A DNA stretch of 64,000 bases from Rhodosorus marinus (lineage: Eukaryota > Rhodophyta > Stylonematophyceae > Stylonematales > Stylonemataceae), in contig JAMWBK010000001.1 of the NCBI GenBank assembly GCA_029953675.1, positions 1,339,001 through 1,403,000 on the forward strand. The letters run 5' to 3'. Of the stretch, positions 1 through 9,655 are shown piece after piece (position 1 is the stretch's first letter; each line of letters starts with the position of its first letter). The notes beneath the pieces were generated by a model that ran no database searches, was not told the DNA's origin, and saw only the letters and a program-made list of their open reading frames with translations. The position numbers were made by a program, and so were the translations under genes.

Positions 1-68
1 TTTCCTAACAGTAGAAGCATCAACCACAGTACTCATTTTGGGCCAACCTAGGTCGTCTTATAGCCTCC

Positions 69-386
69 TCACGGAGCTGTCCTTGACCTTGTGGGGTTGC
101 AACGCCGCCTTATTGTTGGACGCACGTCATCAGCGTCTTGTTTCTCGCTTCTCAGCGTAGTTAGGATCTGAATAAACGGAACGGAACTCATTCCTTGCAA
201 AGCAAGTGGGATAATCTCCGGTGTAGACAAGTCCGCATAAACCAGTTCTGTTCCCCATTCTTTTAAAAACGCTGCTCTTCGCAAGTTTCTAACCATACAT
301 TTGACGGAGTAACCTTCATCTAAGGCTCTTCTTGTTAGCAGTGTTGATCCGGTATTTATTTCAACCCCGAGTTGTAAGAAAGACAA
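69..386 (-). pseudogene. Ycf39-like N-terminal fragment, possibly plastid-derived
   Basis: The minus-strand frame contains segments that I recognise as the N-terminal part of Ycf39, an NAD(P)-binding (NmrA/SDR-like) protein involved in photosystem II assembly: [19 protein letters not shown] followed by [16 protein letters not shown]. The expected start codon reads TTG, the Rossmann GxxGxxG loop is degraded to GVEINTGS, and similarity fades after about residue 68, so this is a broken partial copy. Ycf39 is plastid-encoded in red algae. The simplest reading is a nuclear insertion of plastid DNA, but an old nuclear paralogue is also possible. The assignment comes from memory of the family, not from a search. 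Confidence 0.6.
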
Positions 387-1120
387 CCTAAGTGTACAAG
401 CTTATTGGAATCCTTTTGGCGAATATCTGATGAAACTTCATGTTCCACAATCGCCTGGAGAAAGCGCGTTCGACACGAACAATTCCGCTTTCGTGAAACT
501 CCTTTCCGCTAGCCGTTCTATGCGATTCGATTGTGAAACTCACACCAATACGCAATAGAATCAATCCACTCAGGAACTCACCCTTCTCAAGAATTTCACC
601 TTTTGCCTTCAGTCCATATGTCGCTAATCGACGGTCGCTATGATGCATCATCAAGCATATAGAAAAACCATTAAATCAAGAGAGACAGTCTGTTACGCCC
701 AGAAATGCTCACTATTCAATGCCAGAACCAAAATTCCAACAAGGAGATGTAGCAGATTATGACTGATCTGCAACGCATCAAATGCTCCCCTGAAGCTCTA
801 CGTAAACACCTACTGTATGCCGAAGGGATCGGCCCAGGTTCGGTTCTACGACTCCCATAGGTCAACAAAGAAACTCGCAACCAATCAGGACCCTTATATT
901 TAGTGTACTTACATGGGAGTTCTGTCCAAGTCGGATTTGGTGACGAATGAGGTTACTAACACAGAGCCATTGTAGTCGCCCAGCAGGGATTCGTATTTTG
1001 TTGGCTAACTGAGTGAATAGGATCAAACCTTCGTAGGATTAGGGTTTTTGCGCGCTTGCATCTCCATGAAGATTTTCCCTAAGTCCAAGCATCTCGGAGA
1101 TAAGCACGGCATATATACTG
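387..1120. other. Unassigned AT-rich intergenic sequence
   Basis: There is an 88-codon minus-strand open stretch (388-654) without an ATG at its start and without recognisable motifs. No RNA gene or repeat was identified here. Confidence 0.4.
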
Positions 1121-1462
1121 ATCCTAGAAGCCATCAAGTATGGTTGGTTCGGAATAAATATGAACGTCGAGGATGAACAACACTCATACACCTAGTTTTG
1201 TTAACAAAATTCCTCCCTGCGTCCTCCTTGGCCAAGGTCTCCTCTAACCTTCTCTACAATCCGGTTCATTCCTCATCTTCCTAGTTCACACCTCTCCGAG
1301 GCGGTGAGCTGGGTTAGCTTTCCGGTGACCGGAAAGCTCTTACAGAGCCGTAGAGACCCGAGGAGGAGCATGCACAGTTACCTTTTAGTCGAGCAACCCC
1401 TATGATTAGTTCGGAATAAACAACAACTCTGAGGATGAACAACACTCGTGCACCCAGTTTTT
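1121..1462. mobile_element. Copia LTR and leader remnants
   Basis: The stretch 1121-1207 matches the reverse complement of 58930-59016 at roughly 80%, ending in TTTTGTTAACA, which looks like the U5 end of an LTR. A second diverged copy of the same end lies at 1396-1462. Between them, 1220-1395 resembles 46195-46390, the LTR-end and primer-binding-site region of another Copia remnant. It includes GGTGAGCTGGG and the GAGACCC segment. This is a rearranged LTR mosaic with no coding capacity. Confidence 0.5.
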
Positions 1463-2248
1463 TTTTACCCTTCTCAAATTTTTTTTGTCTACCGTTAATG
1501 TTCCTGCAGTTCCTACACCTAATAAACTCATAAAATCTCTGCAATAAAAATTTGTATAGGTTTGCCGTTGCAATAAAACCTTTTCTATCTTTAATTATAA
1601 TAGAGTAATCATAGTAAAACTATATATATAGGGCAAAGGGCAACTTGAACCCTCAAAAGTTGTCACATTTGAGTGTGATGCATACCAATTTGCGGACTAA
1701 AGGGCTTACTTAGAGTTCACTGGACTGCGGTAGAAAGGGAAGAAGAAAACGGAATAGAAGAAGGGAACAACGTTTCTTGCGGTTTTTGAATGATACGGGT
1801 TTCATCTCTATGGCTGATTTGGACTGTAGAGTCCGTGGATTTCCATCCCCGCCATCCGGGTCATTGGAGACCCTTTTGAGTGGTTACGGCCCGCTCTAGG
1901 TCGAATGCTGTGTTGAGGGGGTTGGTTTCTGACGACATTAAGATCTACAATTTGCCCCTTCTAGAATAAACCATTCGTTCTAGAATAGGATAGACTTCAT
2001 TTACAGCTATTTTCAATCTTCTGAGATAGTCTATTTCGACAATGGTCTAAAATTCAAACTTTTGTCCTATTTCATTTTCATAGTTATCAATACAAACCTT
2101 TTCTCTTGGCTTCATTTTATTTTTATTATCAAAATTTTGAGCTACTATCTCGTTTGCAATTACTCCTAATTTAAATGGCATAATTAAGTTCTTTATTGTG
2201 CTATTTAGGTTTTTAAGCACCCCTTATTCTTAACTCTATGTCTTTCAA
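1463..2248. other. Unassigned AT-rich intergenic sequence
   Basis: No gene was recognised. The only notable feature is the short direct-repeat-flanked insert at 1959-1987, listed separately. Confidence 0.4.
1959..1987. other. Tiny AACCATTCG insert between 10-bp direct repeats
   Basis: TTCTAGAATA occurs at 1959-1968 and again at 1978-1987, separated by AACCATTCG. The spacer is identical to the 3' terminal sequence of the B LINE family (GATTAAACCATTCGTTCG). A second such arrangement lies at 28385-28424. It may be a severely truncated retrotransposition event with a target-site duplication, or a repair footprint. Confidence 0.5.
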
Positions 2249-2368
2249 CCAGTTCTGGGGGTAAATATTAGTGTTGTGCTAGTTCTGGGGGTAAATATTA
2301 GTGTTGTGCCAGTTCTGGGGGTAAATATTAGTGTTGTACCAGTTCTGGGGGTAAATATTAGTGTTGTG
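2249..2368 (+). repeat. 30-bp minisatellite, four units
   Basis: Four nearly identical 30-bp units begin at 2249, 2279, 2309 and 2339, each containing AGTTCTGGGGGTAAATATTA. Units differ at one or two positions. Because 30 is a multiple of three, one frame reads as a 10-residue repeat (VLGVNISVVP), but there is no ATG and no larger gene, so coding is unlikely. Confidence 0.9.
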
Positions 2369-2556
2369 CCAAGTGGGTCGGGTTTTTGCAGAGTGGATCG
2401 GATTTTGCCTGTTTACTCCTCTAAACCCTCCTGTTTTTGCTGGTTTAACCACTTCCGGGTTGTAAACAGCGAAAAACCCGGCCCACTTTGAACAACCTTC
2501 TACATAGATATACTAAGAATTTGGAGACAAACTTTGCAACTCGGAGCAGTGATGGC

Positions 2557-2932
2557 TAACCCTCAAGCTAGTCGTTATCTCCCGGCTGCGGGGGAGCGCC
2601 GTGGATCTGCCGCCGCCAGCATGAGACGCCGCAAAGAGATCAAATACGCGGGGGCTTTGTCTTCCCCTGGTGTTCGTGCTTCGGCACTAGCACATCGCTT
2701 GGTACCCCTGATCATTGAGTGCTTTGGGTTCATGGACTCTGTTGGTTCTCGCTGGCTTCGGGAGTTGTTCCGCGAACGCCCTGACCGTCTTCAATCGTTG
2801 TTTACCCGCTTAAGTTTCCTGCTGTGGCGCATGAATGCCGCTTTGATGTTGGAGGCGCGAGTACTTCGCCGCGCTTAGTCTTTTTTTCCCCTCGGGGTTT
2901 TTTTTTCAGCCTCCGATTAAACCATTCGTTCG
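2557..2932 (+). mobile_element. LINE family B, 5'-truncated 3' end
   Basis: This matches the 3' end of the B element at 16012-20740 (minus): the end of the restriction-like endonuclease region (QASRYLPAAGERRGS, then the Arg-rich RRRKEIKY motif), a stop codon at 2876-2878, a T-rich 3' UTR and the terminus CCGATTAAACCATTCGTTCG. The coding part is open. Only the last 380 bp or so are present, as expected from incomplete reverse transcription. GATGG occurs at both edges and may be a short target duplication. Confidence 0.85.
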
Positions 2933-3225
2933 ATGGTCTTGGAATCTCAGCTGGATCAAGATCCGGAGAATATTGGCTAATGAATAGAATTGCATTAGAT
3001 TAGACCACAACCTACGAAAGTGAGTCTTGTAACTCGCCTCAACATAATCTAATTATCCTAAAATTTATCCTAATTATAATCCACCCTATTTATTTCTAAA
3101 TATTTATCAGCATGCCCTGTTTTTGTTGCTCACTTTTTCTCTTGAAGGAGAATCCGAGTGTTTTCTTTCTTCATTTGAGGGCCTTTTTTTTTTATTTTGT
3201 TGAGAATATTGCTTTATTCTGTGAA

Positions 3226-3513
3226 CAAATACGCGGGGGCTTTGTCTTCCCCTGGTGTTCGTGCTTCGGCACTAGCACGTCGCTTGATACCCCTGATCAT
3301 TGAGTGCTTTGGGTTCATGGACTCTGTTGGCTCTCGCTGGCGTCGGGAGTTGTTCCGCGAACGCCCTGACCGTCTTCAATCGTTGTTTACCCGCTTAAGT
3401 TTCCTTCTGTGGCGCATGAATGCCGCTTTGATGTTGGAGGCGCGAGTTCTTCGCCGCACTTAGCCTTTTTTTCCCCTCGGGGTTTTTTCTTTCAGCCTCC
3501 GATTAAACCATTC
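3226..3513 (+). mobile_element. LINE family B, shorter 3' end copy
   Basis: A second B tail lies about 300 bp downstream of the first and in the same orientation. It begins inside the KYAGALSSP segment and runs through the stop codon and 3' UTR to AAACCATTC. It differs from the 2557-2932 copy at scattered sites, so it is a separate insertion or an old duplicate. Confidence 0.85.
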
Positions 3514-4817
3514 TTCTTCATTCTGTGAAGTGTTTTCATTCTTTTTGCCCACCGGGCCAATGGGGGTTGTTGTTCACCGAATCCGAATCACCGTATCGGA
3601 TGTTAACTTTGGTGAGCAGCTCGGAGGGACGTGACGACAATAACAATGAGGGAAGGTTTTTTTTCTCGGCGCGGTCTTCGGGAGCTTTCGCTCTATGTCG
3701 GTATATGATCGATCACTGCTGATCCCGCGTTTTGCTTTCAGTTCCATCCTTAATCAACTATGCTAATAAAGCCTTATCATGGTTTAGGCTTCTCCCTGTA
3801 TGCTGCCCTCCGTGGCGAGTGGATCTACAGCTCATAAAGACCTTCAATGAATGTGCTATATGGAGGAAAAAAGATTCCTGGAAGCCTTCGGGGCCTTCTC
3901 TGGCCCGCTAAATGACAAGGAATGGAAACCTCGTTTTCTGTTCATTTTCCTGGCCAAATCCCATGCCATTGTTCGTCCAATCGACTGTTTCTGACCTGGT
4001 TGGGATCCACCTACGGACAAACGTTATTCGCTCATTCAACCCATCAAGACGGCAAACAACACAAATCTACTCCAACCCCCCAACCATTCTCCGCCCACCT
4101 CCTCGTCTTCCCCATCAACTGGACTTTACTAGCATAACTGGACTGGACTTTACTAGCATAACTAGTTCAGTCCGCCTGATTGATTACTTAACCACTCCTC
4201 TCGACACCGCAAAACGCTCTCCAAAGACCAACACCATTCCTCCGTGAAACGCTCGCCGTTGATCTTAAATCACTACCACCCCATCGCTCTTAGAGCAATC
4301 ATTCTAACTGTGAGTCTCCCCTGGCCCCGATCCAATGCATCAAAATCCTTTGTTTTCGGGTAGTCTGCCCCCGACCAAAGGCTATTCAGGAGAGCATGTT
4401 GTGCCACGCCAGTCTTTCCTGGCCCCATATTCAAGCGCTCAAAAATCTTCTCTTTCGGAGTCAATATTCTGGCCAAATGGAGTGGCTAATGTTCCCAACG
4501 AACACGTTCCTCCCCCCGGCTCAAACATATGTTCGCATCAAAACAATATCTCCTTGGCCAAAGGGAGTCATGGTCATGGTCATGGGTCACAAACGAGGAT
4601 TGGACTCATGAGTCTTTGGCCCGCCAAAAACGGCCTTGTTCGGTTCAGACAATTTCCGGGCCAAGAGTGAAGTCATCAGTGCTTCCCGTCCGCAGGGTTA
4701 AAAAATCTCAAAACCTTGGCTTCGAGGGTAAATATTCTGGTCAAAGAAAGTCCGGGCTAATGTTCTGCTGAGGAATATCGCCCTTGGAGATGTGGTTGCT
4801 GAATTAGAGTATTAGCG
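3514..4817. other. Non-coding region with short dispersed repeats
   Basis: No gene was recognised. Two tandem copies of the A-family 3' tail in reverse orientation (GGACTTTACTAGCATAACT) lie at about 4132-4170. Degenerate TGGCCAA and CTAATGTTCC motifs recur between 4400 and 4770 and resemble motifs near 28.2, 29.1, 41.0 and 47.8 kb. The region ends upstream of gene 1. Confidence 0.45.
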
Positions 4818-4893
4818 ACTGCGCGGAGCCTCCTCCGCGCAGTAAGTTACGGGGGGGAGTGGAGGGGCGAGTTGGAGAGGTGTGGACGGGGGG
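4818..4893 (+). promoter_or_regulatory. Perfect hairpin plus G-rich tract upstream of gene 1
   Basis: ACTGCGCGGAG (4818-4828) and CTCCGCGCAGT (4833-4843) form a perfect 11-bp stem with a 4-nt loop. It is followed at 4851-4893 by a G-rich strand with runs of seven, four and six G. The tract lies about 310-355 bp upstream of the chosen ATG of gene 1. Similar G tracts precede genes 2, 3 and 4. A regulatory role is inferred from position only. Confidence 0.4.
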
Positions 4894-5204
4894 AAACGAG
4901 TGAGGATAGCGGTGGAGTTTGCGGACTATATTTTTTGGTTTCTTTCCGCAGGCTTTCCGAAAGTTCTTTAGAAGAGATCTTATTAGTCGGTATTGAACCC
5001 GCTAGCCTGTCTCGCGCAAGCGGTTGGGTTTCTTGGGGGACATATTGGCTGTTATGGCATGGCCGTGAGGTTGGATGGTTGGCTGTTTAGGAGTCGAGAA
5101 GGATTGGAGCTGTGAGGAGTCAGATTAGGAAGAGAACCGTCGTGCCCACGGTTGGGTTCGCGGGTTCTGGGGGTATCGCAAGCAAGGAAGAGGGAAAAAC
5201 CCGT

Positions 5205-8200
5205 ATGGACGCCCACGTGTTTGCAGTAGTGCTGGTTGCGCTTGTTTTGCAGCGGACGGGGGTCGGTGCAACGCTTACGAAGGTTGACTTCGAAGATGCT
5301 CCTGTCGTGGGTAGTATTGATGGTCTTCCGACCGACTTCGCTTTTCTGCCTCCTGGTCAGACTGACCGCATTCTGGTGACAGGTTATAGGGGAACGGTCC
5401 AAGTTGTCGTGAGAGGAGCGGTGCAGGAGAAACTATTCCTGGACGAAAGGGTTTCCCAGGCGGAGCTGGACAGTTGGACGGGCTACCCCAGATTGTGGGA
5501 TCGAGGCCTGGCGCCAGAGTATCGATCGGTTGCTGTAGATTCCGACTTTCAAAATCATCCGTATGTGTACCTCGCGTACTTTCACTACATTGAAAGAGTG
5601 CGAAGAACTCCTCCCCAAGGGTTTGTGGTTCGGTACAGGGTGAGCAATGACCTCTCAGAGGCGATCCGTAGCTCGAAGAGATTCATTCTCGGAGGATACG
5701 TGAGTGGAAATTGTACGCAAATTAGCACAACGGAGGATACCATTTGCATTACTGCTCCTGATCATACGATGGCGGGGTTACTCGCGGACCCCCAGGGAAG
5801 AGTTTGGATATCAGTAGGGGATTCCGCCTTTTGGGACGATTTTGACCGACCGAACGCCATGAGGGCTCAGGACGTTGACACTCTATACGGGAAGGTCCTC
5901 AGGGTAAATCGGTCTGGGAAAGGCCTACCATCTAACCCCTACTACGACGGCAGTCCGGATTCAAACCGATCAAAGGTGATGGTTTTGGGTCTGCGCAACC
6001 CATGGAACATTCATTGGGATGCTGAGCTTGATACTCCATGGGTCAGTGATGTTGGAGAAGCAACCCTGGAAGAGTTCAATCTAGTTCAACCGGGTGCGAA
6101 CTACGGGTGGCCATGCATGGAGGCAGAGCTTGATCGCTTTCAGTTTGGCATCTTCAACGAGTGCGTAGATTTGTTCAATAATGTTCCCCCATCATCCGGA
6201 GCCTCATATGTGGGTGCGAAAGTGGGTCCGAAACTAAGCTACTCCCACGAGGAGGGTACTGCGATTACTGCCGCGTTGAGGGTGAACATCGAGGGTTGGC
6301 CTGACGCTTTCAACAATGGCGTTTACTACAGTGACTATTCCGGAAACTGGATACGGTACGTCAAGGTAGACGACGTCGGTAACGTTGTTTCGGCTCCTCT
6401 CGAGTTTGCCACAGGGGTCCCTGGACCGATCAACCTTCGACCGGGGAGCGACGGATGTCTGTACTACCTAGCTCTCGCTTCCAGTCAGATAGGTCGGATC
6501 TGTTACAGGGAGAACAATTCGCCGCCAGAGGTGGTTGGGATCGTACCGCCGGATGGGTTCACGGGCGCGGCTAGGTCGACCTTGGTTGAGGTGGCTGTAA
6601 GCAAGAAGGTGACAGCGGAATCGGCACAAGCGTCTATAGTTGTGGTAGAGACTGTATCGGAGGTTGTTGTTGCTGGGCATGTGGAACAGGATGAGGTCAG
6701 GAACATTCTTACCTTTGTTCCAAACGAGGCGCTGAAGGAGGATGCGGAATACACGGTGACTGTTTCCGCGTTGATCGACTTGAAAAACCTCTCCATGATA
6801 GGCGAGGTGACGAGTACATTTTTTACGGGCAGAGGGTTCGTGCAGTATGTTTCCGATCTGGCCCTAGCTGTGGATCCTACACCCGAAGCGGTTTACCGTG
6901 ACACAGCGATTAATGGCGTGACTCCCATATTCATTCGCGGCAGGCGATTCAGGAAGGGCTTGAGCTTCGTCCCCGTCGTGCGAGTAGGTGTTCAAGTCCC
7001 TTCTGGATGTACGTCGATCGAAGGTTTCTACGGGATGGACGACACTGCTAGGTGGATTGTAGCGGGCGCAGTCATCTTTACGATCGCCGTGGACGGCAGT
7101 ATTGTGTACGACTCAGCTGCGGATGGACTCGGATTTCCCAGCAGAAAAGTCGATCCCGCGACCTTCTTCAGCATGGATGTAGAGAGTGGGAGTACCTTGA
7201 CTCTGGGAGGCGACTTTGGAGGGAGACACGAGAATCAAGAGGACAATCGCGGAGCGTGGGCGGATGTCAGGTTCCGCTGCGGCAACATAGACTCTAGGGC
7301 ACCAAAAATCGAGTCGATCGACCCAGGCGACGGCTCAACTACATCGATCGATGTGGTGATTCGCATCGTATTCGACGAGGTCATGAACTATAACACGGTC
7401 CTTCAGGCAGTGAGCATTGCGTCGGTGGATGGGCGTCGCATCCCGTGGCTTCCAGTTGAGAGTACCGAGCCCCGACTATTTGCGCTCGAGTTGGAGAGCT
7501 TGGAGTTCGATACGACGTACGTGGTCAGCGTATCGAAAACGGCGATTGACGTTTCTGGAAACCGATTGGAGGAAGACGTGCAGTGGTCGTTTGCCACTGA
7601 GTTTCCGCCAGCAACTGGAGAGAAGCTCCAATTCCTGGGAGATTTGACACCCAAGCGCTCGAGAGGTGGTGTCTCGTTCAACGGATTTCCGAGGAGGCTT
7701 AGCCCAGGAGTGCAAATATACGAGAACGGTCTTGGTATGCAGGCAAACGCCATGGTCAGCTACGACCTGGGTGGTCTCGCTTGTACTCGGCTCAAAGGGC
7801 TCACGGGTAAGGATGCAGCTGCACGAGGCGATTCTGGTGCTTGCCGGCTGCGGGTTTTCAGCGGGGCTAATCGGGAAGCATCGCGGATGCGTGTTGATCG
7901 GTACCCTCGCGCAGCTCAACGGTCGCGGGGCCTAAGTGTTGGACTAGGAGGGGATAGCTACCTCGAGATTAAGCTTTCCGCGGGGGGGGATGGCGGCCAG
8001 GCTAAGGACCTTTGCGACATCGCCCGAGCTAGGGTGGAGTGTGATGGTGTTGATATCTACCTGACGGAACTTACGCCGTTATCTGAGCGGGGGGTGGTTG
8101 AACGGAACAGGAGTGCGGTGCAGTTGCCGCTGCAGCTGCTCAGGTCCTCAATGACCTTCGAGACTGGAATTGTTATCCCCGCCGGGGCTGAAGTGACGTA

Positions 8201-8990
8201 TGCAATTCCTGGACGGTGCTCAACGATCAGCTTCACAGTGGGAGCGGGCAATGGAGCGGACTTTGGAGACACCGAGTTGGTGACCACTGTGGATGGGGAG
8301 GCGGTTTGTATGGATCAGAACTTTTCCCATCGCGACGGAGCGAGGACGTTCTTGTGTAACGTGGAAGGAGGGGAGGAGCTGAAACTTGCGGCCATCCGAG
8401 GAGATACTAGTGGTGCAATCATTGTCGGGGAGGCAGAGTTGGACTGTGCTGTCGGAACTCGGAAACCTGTGTGTGAGATGACCTCAATTCCCAGCAACTT
8501 TCGGGTTGGGGACACAATCGAGTATGCGGGGCAAGGCTACCGTTTCAACGGAGCAGAGCTACCAGGGAGCGCACTGAGCTGGGATATCACGCTTGTCCAT
8601 TGTGAACCGGAATGTCACGACCATCCGGAGGTCAGAGTAGAGGGCAGGAAGGGTGGGAGCTACGATGTTCCCGATCACGGCGACTACTTCTTTATCAAGA
8701 TCGACTGCACAGTAACGGACATGGGTGAGGTGTCTAAGAAATCGACGAGTGTGCTTCCGGAGACGGCTTTAATTACGGTGGAATCCGTGCCGACTGGGAA
8801 GCTCGCCACCGCCGACGGCACGAACGGCGAGACGCCCCTGTTGAAAACGGTGGTCGTGGGCTCAACGTTCACCGTGGATGTGGACCCAGTGGCTTTCGGC
8901 ATATGGTCACACGACAACACTCTCGGTCCAACTTTTGACTATCTTCTTGAGAGTGACACCCCGTTAGTCTTCACTGCTAGCTACAACTAA
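5205..8990 (+). CDS. Gene 1: secreted PQQ-dependent sugar dehydrogenase-like protein with Big_5 and NPCBM domains
   Basis: The 1261-aa product starts at ATG 5205. The open frame extends upstream to a GTG at 5112, but only this ATG places a hydrophobic signal peptide (residues 1-22, ending VGA) at the N-terminus. Residues about 40-435 resemble the glucose/sorbosone dehydrogenase propeller. His187 in DHTMAGLL aligns with the catalytic His of soluble glucose dehydrogenase, and Arg264-Asn265 in GLRNPW with its PQQ-contacting pair. Next come Big_5-like (440-542), NPCBM-like (547-695), Big_5-like (698-800), NPCBM-like (806-948), a third NPCBM-like region (950-1083) and a C-terminal part (1086-1261) with HCEPECHDHPE. 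The likely role is oxidation of an extracellular sugar or polysaccharide; substrate and PQQ use are inferred. It is the most isolated member, 21 kb from its paralogues. Confidence 0.85.
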   Translation: MDAHVFAVVLVALVLQRTGVGATLTKVDFEDAPVVGSIDGLPTDFAFLPPGQTDRILVTGYRGTVQVVVRGAVQEKLFLDERVSQAELDSWTGYPRLWDRGLAPEYRSVAVDSDFQNHPYVYLAYFHYIERVRRTPPQGFVVRYRVSNDLSEAIRSSKRFILGGYVSGNCTQISTTEDTICITAPDHTMAGLLADPQGRVWISVGDSAFWDDFDRPNAMRAQDVDTLYGKVLRVNRSGKGLPSNPYYDGSPDSNRSKVMVLGLRNPWNIHWDAELDTPWVSDVGEATLEEFNLVQPGANYGWPCMEAELDRFQFGIFNECVDLFNNVPPSSGASYVGAKVGPKLSYSHEEGTAITAALRVNIEGWPDAFNNGVYYSDYSGNWIRYVKVDDVGNVVSAPLEFATGVPGPINLRPGSDGCLYYLALASSQIGRICYRENNSPPEVVGIVPPDGFTGAARSTLVEVAVSKKVTAESAQASIVVVETVSEVVVAGHVEQDEVRNILTFVPNEALKEDAEYTVTVSALIDLKNLSMIGEVTSTFFTGRGFVQYVSDLALAVDPTPEAVYRDTAINGVTPIFIRGRRFRKGLSFVPVVRVGVQVPSGCTSIEGFYGMDDTARWIVAGAVIFTIAVDGSIVYDSAADGLGFPSRKVDPATFFSMDVESGSTLTLGGDFGGRHENQEDNRGAWADVRFRCGNIDSRAPKIESIDPGDGSTTSIDVVIRIVFDEVMNYNTVLQAVSIASVDGRRIPWLPVESTEPRLFALELESLEFDTTYVVSVSKTAIDVSGNRLEEDVQWSFATEFPPATGEKLQFLGDLTPKRSRGGVSFNGFPRRLSPGVQIYENGLGMQANAMVSYDLGGLACTRLKGLTGKDAAARGDSGACRLRVFSGANREASRMRVDRYPRAAQRSRGLSVGLGGDSYLEIKLSAGGDGGQAKDLCDIARARVECDGVDIYLTELTPLSERGVVERNRSAVQLPLQLLRSSMTFETGIVIPAGAEVTYAIPGRCSTISFTVGAGNGADFGDTELVTTVDGEAVCMDQNFSHRDGARTFLCNVEGGEELKLAAIRGDTSGAIIVGEAELDCAVGTRKPVCEMTSIPSNFRVGDTIEYAGQGYRFNGAELPGSALSWDITLVHCEPECHDHPEVRVEGRKGGSYDVPDHGDYFFIKIDCTVTDMGEVSKKSTSVLPETALITVESVPTGKLATADGTNGETPLLKTVVVGSTFTVDVDPVAFGIWSHDNTLGPTFDYLLESDTPLVFTASYN

Positions 8991-9393
8991 AGCCGACGGT
9001 TCAGAATTTTTTCCCAGATGTGCGATAAAAGTTGCGCTGGCGGGGCTCAGCTGAATGCCCACGTGAACCCAGCTACTATCAAAAAAGGCTTCTATGATTC
9101 TGGAAAGGCAAATCCATAGGCTGATTGCTAACGATGAATCCAATCAACAGAGTGATAGGAGTTACTGTACTCAGACATTGGGTGCTGGCAGCGAGCTAAC
9201 CGTGTACCACCAGTACTAACGGCATGGAGATGGCTGTCAGAATAGAGGATTGTAGTTTGTAAATACCAAATGGGAAACATCGTCCAGGCCGCCTGGGTCA
9301 GATCATATGTTTGCACGCATGTTCCAGAGTGAACGTTTCCGAAGTCCGAAGACCGCGGAGCAAAATTTTCATATAAAGACCAATATTTGACGT
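8991..9393. other. 3' flank of gene 1
   Basis: No gene was recognised. A TATAAAG sequence occurs near 9372, just before the hairpin at 9394-9444. Confidence 0.4.
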
Positions 9394-9444
9394 GAGCATA
9401 CCCAAAGTGGACGGAGAATGAGAACATCCACTTCGGGTATGCTC
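9394..9444. repeat. 51-bp hairpin near the 5' end of LINE A
   Basis: GAGCATACCCAAAGTGGA pairs with TCCACTTCGGGTATGCTC (17 of 18 positions) around a 15-nt loop. It is followed at once by CAGTAAAGTCCATG, which resembles the A-family 3' tail unit. It may mark the 5' edge of the A copy or be an unrelated hairpin element. Confidence 0.6.
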
Positions 9445-9655
9445 AGTAAAGTCCATGTGTTCGTTTACGGGAAGCGCTTCCCTGGTACGCCTTCCCCTCG
9501 ATTTTCCGCGGGGCGTCGTTTGCATTTGCAAGTACTTCTGTCTTCCGGGTGGGTGTGTTGCGGGGCCTTTCCTATTTGGGTTGGGTTTGGTCGATTATTC
9601 TCTCGGTGCGGTTTCATATTGGTGGTGCAACGTTTACTTTGCGCATTCCCTCAGG

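Noticed and set aside
2249-2368. CRISPR-like array
   Set aside because: Repeats are directly adjacent with no unique spacers; this is a minisatellite in eukaryotic DNA.
4970-5045. Sequence whose reverse complement contains GGGTTCAATACC, like a tRNA T-loop
   Set aside because: The flanking bases do not form a T stem, and no acceptor, D or anticodon arms can be drawn around it.
5112-5204. N-terminal extension of gene 1 beginning at GTG
   Set aside because: A eukaryotic gene would not normally start at GTG, and only ATG 5205 exposes the signal peptide. The same reasoning rejects TTG or GTG starts for genes 2, 3 and 4.
5052-9000. Several open stretches of 60-150 codons antisense to or overlapping gene 1, with counterparts in genes 2-4
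   Set aside because: They lack start contexts and motifs, and are mirrored at the same positions in the paralogues because of the coding strand's codon pattern.
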